Assembly (NCBI GenBank): GCA_038237665.1
Contig: JBBRYK010000059.1
Location: 1 to 16,968, forward strand
Reading direction: 5' to 3'
From: JBBRYK01 sp038237665
GTDB taxonomy: Bacteria; Actinomycetota; Thermoleophilia; Gaiellales; Gaiellaceae
DNA length: 16,968 bases
Part shown: one piece after another, positions 13,338 through 16,968 of the stretch
Layout of the letters: each line of letters begins with the position of its first letter
Numbering within the stretch: the first letter of the stretch is position 1
Notes under the pieces: generated by a model
Seen by the model: the letters and a program-made list of their open reading frames with translations, nothing else
The model's database searches: none
Told to the model about the DNA's origin: nothing
Position numbers and translations under genes: made by a program

Positions 13338-13918
13338 CGCGAGTCGCTGAGCGCCTGGACGACGCCGGCCACGAACGCGTCCAGCTCGTCGATGGTGCCG
13401 TCGTTCACGTACGCGTAGCTCGCTCGTCTGATCTTCTCCTCGTCGGGGAGCAAACGCTTACCACGCGCGTCGGGCCTCACGCGCGTTCGAGCGGCCCGGG
13501 TCTCCTCCGGAGCCGTGATCGCCACGACCGCGTCGAAGCGCGCGTCCGAGCCGGTCTCGTAGAGAAGCGGGATCTCTACGACCGCCAGCTCGGGTGGAGC
13601 GCGGCGCTCCAAGAGCTCCTCGAACCAGTGGGCGTACGCCGCCTGGACGCGCGGATGCAGCAGCCCTTCCAGCCATTCGAGCTCCGCCCGGTCGTCGAAG
13701 ACGATCGCCGCGATCCCGGCCCGATCGGTCGTGCCGAAGCGCTCGTTCAGGGCCGCACGCACTTCCGGATCGTCCGCGATCAGAGCGTGGACGACCTCGT
13801 CGCTCGAGAGCGTGGCCGCGCCGCGGCGTGCGAAGGCCCGAAGCGCCTCCGACTTGCCGGCGCCGATGCCGCCCGTGATCGCGACCGCGAGCGGCCGGCT
13901 AGGACTTGTCTTCGACAG
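13334..13918 (-). CDS. coaE: Dephospho-CoA kinase
   Basis: Catalyses the last step of coenzyme A synthesis, phosphorylating the 3' hydroxyl of dephospho-CoA with ATP. Motifs: P-loop GGIGAGKS, SSDEVVH, the WLEGLLHPRV segment, VVEIPLLYETG and the C-terminal KIRRASYAYVNDGTIDELDAFV. The start is problematic. The only ATG in frame (13996) would overlap rpsA by 98 nt and add 26 residues that are just the rpsA tail read in another frame. CTG at 13918 gives 194 residues with the P-loop near residue 16, closer to family length, and a 20-nt overlap with rpsA. There is no GTG or TTG between them. Function is secure; the 5' end is not. Its TGA overlaps the CTG proposed for the transglycosylase. Confidence 0.88.
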   Translation of the reverse strand: MSKTSPSRPLAVAITGGIGAGKSEALRAFARRGAATLSSDEVVHALIADDPEVRAALNERFGTTDRAGIAAIVFDDRAELEWLEGLLHPRVQAAYAHWFEELLERRAPPELAVVEIPLLYETGSDARFDAVVAITAPEETRAARTRVRPDARGKRLLPDEEKIRRASYAYVNDGTIDELDAFVAGVVQALSDSR

Positions 13919-15377
13919 CGCCGTCGACCGGGCCGTCGCCTGGCTCAGGGGCCTCGGCGGGCTCTTCGGTCGCGAGCTCGGCTTCGGCCGACGCATCCGT
14001 AGCTGGAGCAGGCTCCTCGCCCGGAGCCGGCTCTGCCGTCTCCGCAGGAGCCTCGGCCTCGTCGCTCGGCGCCTCGACCGTGGCCTCGACCTCGTAGGAC
14101 GAGTCCGGCAGTAGCTCGGCCTCGGCGAGGTCGGCCGCGCCCGAGGGCGTCACCTCGATCTCCTCCTCGGCCGCGGTGTCCGAGAAGACGTCCTCGGACA
14201 GGTCCAGCTGCGGCCGCGTGTGCAGCGACTCGGTGCCGTCGGCGCGCGGCTTGGGAACGGCACCCTCCTCGACGCGCTTCAGCGAGAGCGAGAGGCGCCG
14301 GCGCTCGGCGTCCACCTCGATGATCTTCACGTTCACGACGTCGCCCTGCGAAACGACCTCGCGCGGGTTCTCGACGTGGTGCTGCGCGAGCTCGGAGATG
14401 TGCACGAGGCCCTCGACCCCGGGGAGGATCTCGATGAAGGCGCCGAAGGTGACGACCTTCGTAACACGGCCCTCCACGACGTCGTCCTCGCCGTAGCTCT
14501 CGAGCACCTGCTGCCACGGATCGGACTGCGTCTGCTTGAGGCCGAGTGAGATGCGCTGCCGGTCGCGATCGATGTCGAGCACCTTGACCTTGACCGTCTG
14601 GCCGATGTCGAGCACCTCCGAGGGGTGGTTCACGTGGCTCCAGGAGAGCTCGGAGATGTGGATCAGGCCGTCCATGCCGTCGAGGTCGACGAATGCGCCG
14701 AAGTCGACGATGTTCGAAATCTGCCCCTCGACGACGTCGCCCTGGGTGTGCCGGTCGAGAATCGCCTGCCGCATCTCCTTGCGCTCGTCCTCGAGCACCG
14801 CACGGCGCGAGAGGACGACGTTGTTCCGCGAGCGATTGAGCTCGATCACCTTGCAGCGGAGCTCCTTGCCGACAAACTCGTCGAGGTCCTGCACGCGGCG
14901 GATGTCGACGAGGGAGGCCGGTAGGAAGCCGCGCACCCCGAGATCGAGGATCAGGCCGCCCTTGACGACCTCGATCACGCGGCCGTTGACCGGATCGCCG
15001 CTCTCGGCCGCCGCCTCGATCGCCTTCCAGGCGATCTCGAAGCGGGCGCGCTTCTTCGAGAGGATCAGCCGGCCCTCGGTGTCCTCCTTGGTCATCACGA
15101 GCGCGTCGATCTCGTCCCCGAGCTTGACCTCGTCGTTCGGGTCGACCGAGCGGCGAATCGAGAGCTCGGAGACGGGGATGACGCCCTCCGACTTGTAGCC
15201 GATGTCGACCAGCACCTCGTCCTTGTCCACCCGGACGACGGTGCCGTGCACGACCTGCCCTTCGTTGATTTCGGGGAAGGTCGAGTCGTAGTCGGGAACG
15301 AGCTCGCCCTCGGGCGTGGTCGTCCAAACGCCCGGTTCGGCGATCATTTCTGGATGGGTGTCGACGGTTTCGGCCAT
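13899..15377 (-). CDS. rpsA: 30S ribosomal protein S1
   Basis: S1 binds mRNA and the 30S subunit during initiation. The protein has 492 residues from the ATG at 15377 (MAETVDTHPEM). Twelve further codons upstream are open but include the promoter. Four S1 (OB-fold) domains are visible: about 36-107 (VVHGTVVRVDKDEVLVDIGY), 125-190 (VNGRVIEVVKGGLILDLGVRG), 210-282 (GQISNIVDFGAFVDLDGMDG) and 295-370 (GRVTKVVTFGAFIEILPGVEG). Four domains is usual in Actinobacteria. Domains 3 and 4 keep the HISELS/HISELA RNA-binding signature. The last ~120 residues are an acidic Ala/Glu/Pro-rich tail, presumably disordered. The 3' end overlaps the start of coaE. No clear Shine-Dalgarno. Confidence 0.96.
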   Translation of the reverse strand: MAETVDTHPEMIAEPGVWTTTPEGELVPDYDSTFPEINEGQVVHGTVVRVDKDEVLVDIGYKSEGVIPVSELSIRRSVDPNDEVKLGDEIDALVMTKEDTEGRLILSKKRARFEIAWKAIEAAAESGDPVNGRVIEVVKGGLILDLGVRGFLPASLVDIRRVQDLDEFVGKELRCKVIELNRSRNNVVLSRRAVLEDERKEMRQAILDRHTQGDVVEGQISNIVDFGAFVDLDGMDGLIHISELSWSHVNHPSEVLDIGQTVKVKVLDIDRDRQRISLGLKQTQSDPWQQVLESYGEDDVVEGRVTKVVTFGAFIEILPGVEGLVHISELAQHHVENPREVVSQGDVVNVKIIEVDAERRRLSLSLKRVEEGAVPKPRADGTESLHTRPQLDLSEDVFSDTAAEEEIEVTPSGAADLAEAELLPDSSYEVEATVEAPSDEAEAPAETAEPAPGEEPAPATDASAEAELATEEPAEAPEPGDGPVDGAVEDKS

Positions 15378-15393
15378 GGAAAAGCGGCCGGTC

Positions 15394-15423
15394 AGTATAG
15401 CCCCGCTTCCCAAGCCGTTTCAG
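15394..15423 (-). promoter_or_regulatory. Probable promoter of rpsA
   Basis: On the minus strand, CTGAAA (15423-15418, four of six matches to TTGACA) and TATACT (15399-15394, five of six to TATAAT) are spaced by 18 nt. The start codon follows 16 nt after the -10, predicting a leader of roughly 9-10 nt. The -35 overlaps the end of the upstream hydrolase gene on the same strand, so rpsA can be transcribed independently of it. Confidence 0.5.
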
Positions 15424-16244
15424 CCAGCCGCTTTGCGGAGGAACGGGCGTACCGCCGCGAGGTATTCGGCCGGCGCTTCGACGAAGCTCATGTGGCCCGC
15501 ACCGGGGACGACTGTCAGCTCGCTGTCACGGATGCCACCGTGGAGGGCCCGCGCGGCGCGCGGAGTGGTGGTCTGGTCGTGCTCGCCCACGATCACGAGC
15601 GTCGGCCTACCCACCCGCGCCAGGTTCGGCCGGTAGTCGAAGTCGCCGTAGCCGCCGTTGGCGAAGTGGCGGAGGACGTCGGGGGAGGGATGGAAATCCT
15701 GGTAGTAACCCGCGGGAGGCTCGCCGTGGAAGTGGAACGGCAGCTGCGCTTCGAGCAGTTCGCGCACCTCGTCGTCGGTCTGCACCGTCTTCTCGCGCTC
15801 CCAGGAGTCGGCGATCGCGGCACCGTCCTCGCCCAGCGACTCGAGCTTGGACATGACGTCGGCCATCAGCGTCTCGCTCGAGTCTCCGCCTCCGGAGATG
15901 ACGTAGGCAGCCGCCGTCGCCAGCTCGATCGCATGGTGGGTGGCGATGATGGCCCCGAAGGAGTGGCCGAGGAGGGCGAAGCGCTCGATGCCGAGTGCCT
16001 CGGCCAGCCGGTCGACGTCGCGGGCGAACACGTCGAGGGTAAGGGTCTCCGGGTCGACGCGGTCCGAGCGACCCTGCCCGCGCTCGTCCACGTAGACGAC
16101 CCGGAACTCGTCCGCCAGCTCGTCGAGGTAGGGCCGGAACATGCCGTGGTCGAGCCCGGGCCCGCCGTGCAGCACGATCAGCGGGAAGCCGTCGCCCAGC
16201 TCTTCGACGAACATCCGGTAGCCGTCCGGCAGGGTGACATCCAC
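15420..16244 (-). CDS. Alpha/beta hydrolase, proline-iminopeptidase-like
   Basis: A cytoplasmic-looking protein of 274 residues. LHGGPGLDHGMF carries the HGGPG oxyanion-hole motif (26-30) typical of prolyl iminopeptidases and relatives. VVYVDERGQGRSD follows, then the nucleophile elbow GHSFG (S95), the acid in VGEHDQTT (D223) and the base in PGAGHMSF (H251). A lid region lies at about 120-200. These motifs support the peptidase S33 group, but many members are esterases or lactonases, so the substrate is unknown. GTG at 16244 is the start giving MDVTLPDGYRMFVEELG. It is 30 bp from the divergent PASTA lipoprotein gene and lies directly upstream of rpsA on the same strand. Confidence 0.88.
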   Translation of the reverse strand: MDVTLPDGYRMFVEELGDGFPLIVLHGGPGLDHGMFRPYLDELADEFRVVYVDERGQGRSDRVDPETLTLDVFARDVDRLAEALGIERFALLGHSFGAIIATHHAIELATAAAYVISGGGDSSETLMADVMSKLESLGEDGAAIADSWEREKTVQTDDEVRELLEAQLPFHFHGEPPAGYYQDFHPSPDVLRHFANGGYGDFDYRPNLARVGRPTLVIVGEHDQTTTPRAARALHGGIRDSELTVVPGAGHMSFVEAPAEYLAAVRPFLRKAAG

Positions 16245-16274
16245 GGCAGTGACCCTACGTCCTAAGCTGCGGCG

Positions 16275-16625
16275 ATGCGCTTCGGCGCGGTCGCCGTGCT
16301 CGCCTCGATCCTGCTCGCGTTCGCCGGCTGCGGCGGCTCGCGCGCGCCCTCGAACGCGGTCCAGGTGCCGAAGGCCGCCGGGCTCGATCTCGCAACCGCG
16401 GCGAAGACCATCCGGGCATCCGGGCTCTGCTGGGAGCTCGAGTTCGGGAACCGCAAGGGGAGCGGGATCGTCAGGCAGAAGCCGGCCGCCGGCTCACGGG
16501 TCGCACCGCGAACGGCGGTCAAGCTCTACCTGGGCCTTGACTTCTCCACCACGCCCGAACCGAGGCCGGCTCAGACGCCTGGCTGCCCGTCGATCGTGCT
16601 CACGATCGTCGACTCTTCACGCTGA
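16275..16625 (+). CDS. PASTA-domain lipoprotein
   Basis: A protein of 116 residues. The signal peptide ends at a lipobox (FAGC, C19). One PASTA module covers about residues 31-87: VPKAAGLDLATAAKTIRASG, then QKPAAGSRVAPRTAVKLYLG. PASTA domains bind muropeptide or beta-lactam-like ligands in PBPs and Ser/Thr kinases. A single free-standing module on a lipoprotein may be structural or a peptidoglycan anchor. Two Cys (52, 104) could pair. The last 26 bp overlap the 3' end of the converging nuclease-like gene. Confidence 0.8.
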   Translation: MRFGAVAVLASILLAFAGCGGSRAPSNAVQVPKAAGLDLATAAKTIRASGLCWELEFGNRKGSGIVRQKPAAGSRVAPRTAVKLYLGLDFSTTPEPRPAQTPGCPSIVLTIVDSSR

Positions 16626-16968
16626 CCGGCCCACGCCAGAAACGCACTCCGTCGATCCGGACGACCTGGAGCCAGTACCGGGTTCGCAACGCCCGGCCGG
16701 CGCTCCAGGAGTACCGGTGGCCGGCAGGGGTCCCCTTCGCGGCGATCAGCTGCCGGTTCTGGCGAACACGCCTGCCGGCCTGCTCGCGGTAGACGTTGAA
16801 GCCGGCCAGCCCGAGCTCGGTTCCCGTGCGCCAGCGAACGATGGCCGATGTGCCACTGCGTACTGCGTTCAGCGAGGTCACCAGCGCCGTGGTTGGAGCC
16901 GTGGTCGGGTCGTAGCGGAGAAGCTGAGGGTCGTGGTCGGAGTTCTGGACCGCGAACTCGGAGTTCAC
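16600..16968 (-). CDS. C-terminal part of secreted endonuclease/exonuclease/phosphatase-type protein with Fn3-like domain (5' end missing)
   Basis: 122 residues are visible and the frame is open to the right edge. The first visible residues, NSEFAVQNSDHDPQLLRYDP, match the very end of the endonuclease/exonuclease/phosphatase fold, where SDHDP carries the catalytic Asp/His. This is as in extracellular nucleases of the ExeM/NucH type (recognised from the motif). Then comes an Fn3-like beta-sandwich: IVRWRTGTELGLAGFNVYRE, later RYWLQVVRIDGVRFWRGPVSVK, and the stop. A secreted or cell-surface nuclease is inferred. The GTG at the very edge may be internal rather than the start. Overlaps the PASTA gene by 26 bp at the 3' ends. 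Confidence 0.65.
   Translation of the reverse strand: MNSEFAVQNSDHDPQLLRYDPTTAPTTALVTSLNAVRSGTSAIVRWRTGTELGLAGFNVYREQAGRRVRQNRQLIAAKGTPAGHRYSWSAGRALRTRYWLQVVRIDGVRFWRGPVSVKSRRS

Noticed and set aside
13945..15327. A 460-codon minus-strand open frame inside rpsA
   Set aside because: Out-of-frame reading of the four-domain S1 protein; Arg/Gly-rich without motifs.

Overview
The window is high-GC, densely packed bacterial chromosome. The conserved genes uvrB, coaE and rpsA share one strand, as in the rpsA-coaE-uvrB neighbourhood of Actinobacteria. GTG/TTG starts are common, NTGA stop/start overlaps recur, and one gene looks leaderless. I infer an actinobacterium, probably from the Thermoleophilia (Gaiella/Solirubrobacter-like). 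The phylum is fairly safe; the class is a guess made without any database search.

Layout. The 3' part of uvrB is cut by the left edge (minus strand, 1-1414). It diverges from a small DUF1360 membrane protein (1449-1916). Next is a tightly overlapping minus-strand set read from right to left: pabB (5925-4885), pabC (4888-4067) and a secreted six-hairpin-glycosidase-like protein (4070-1926). Going right on the plus strand are two exported proteins. The first has FlgD-type Ig modules and a C-terminal N,N-dimethylformamidase-beta-like domain (5949-7823). The second is a lipoprotein cytochrome c fused to a Cys/His-rich repeat protein that I cannot assign to a named family (7859-9289). A secreted DUF1996 protein faces them (10137-9286). 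From 10138 to 10565 there is no gene but an elaborate array of nested palindromes. Its two ends recur as a shorter direct copy at 11303-11402, so the secreted alpha/beta hydrolase between them (10566-11297) is bracketed by related repeat units.

The right third is minus strand again. An apparent autoregulated operon holds a ribbon-helix-helix (HicB-like) protein, a 31-residue Arg-rich small ORF and a DUF4097 repeat protein (12740-11401). It is followed by a lytic transglycosylase that appears to start at CTG overlapping the coaE stop, then coaE, rpsA with its own promoter, and a proline-iminopeptidase-like hydrolase (16244-15420). A PASTA lipoprotein (16275-16625) runs into the C-terminal end of a secreted endonuclease/exonuclease/phosphatase-type protein cut by the right edge.

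How it fits together. uvrB, coaE, rpsA and pabB/pabC are housekeeping (repair, CoA, translation, folate). The genes lying between coaE and uvrB are mostly envelope or secreted proteins, several of unknown function. The strongest leads are the cytochrome c fused to a Cys-paired solenoid with an HEIGH motif, the repeat-bracketed hydrolase with its REPIN-like palindrome array, and the RHH-small ORF-DUF4097 operon with a perfect operator over its -10 box.
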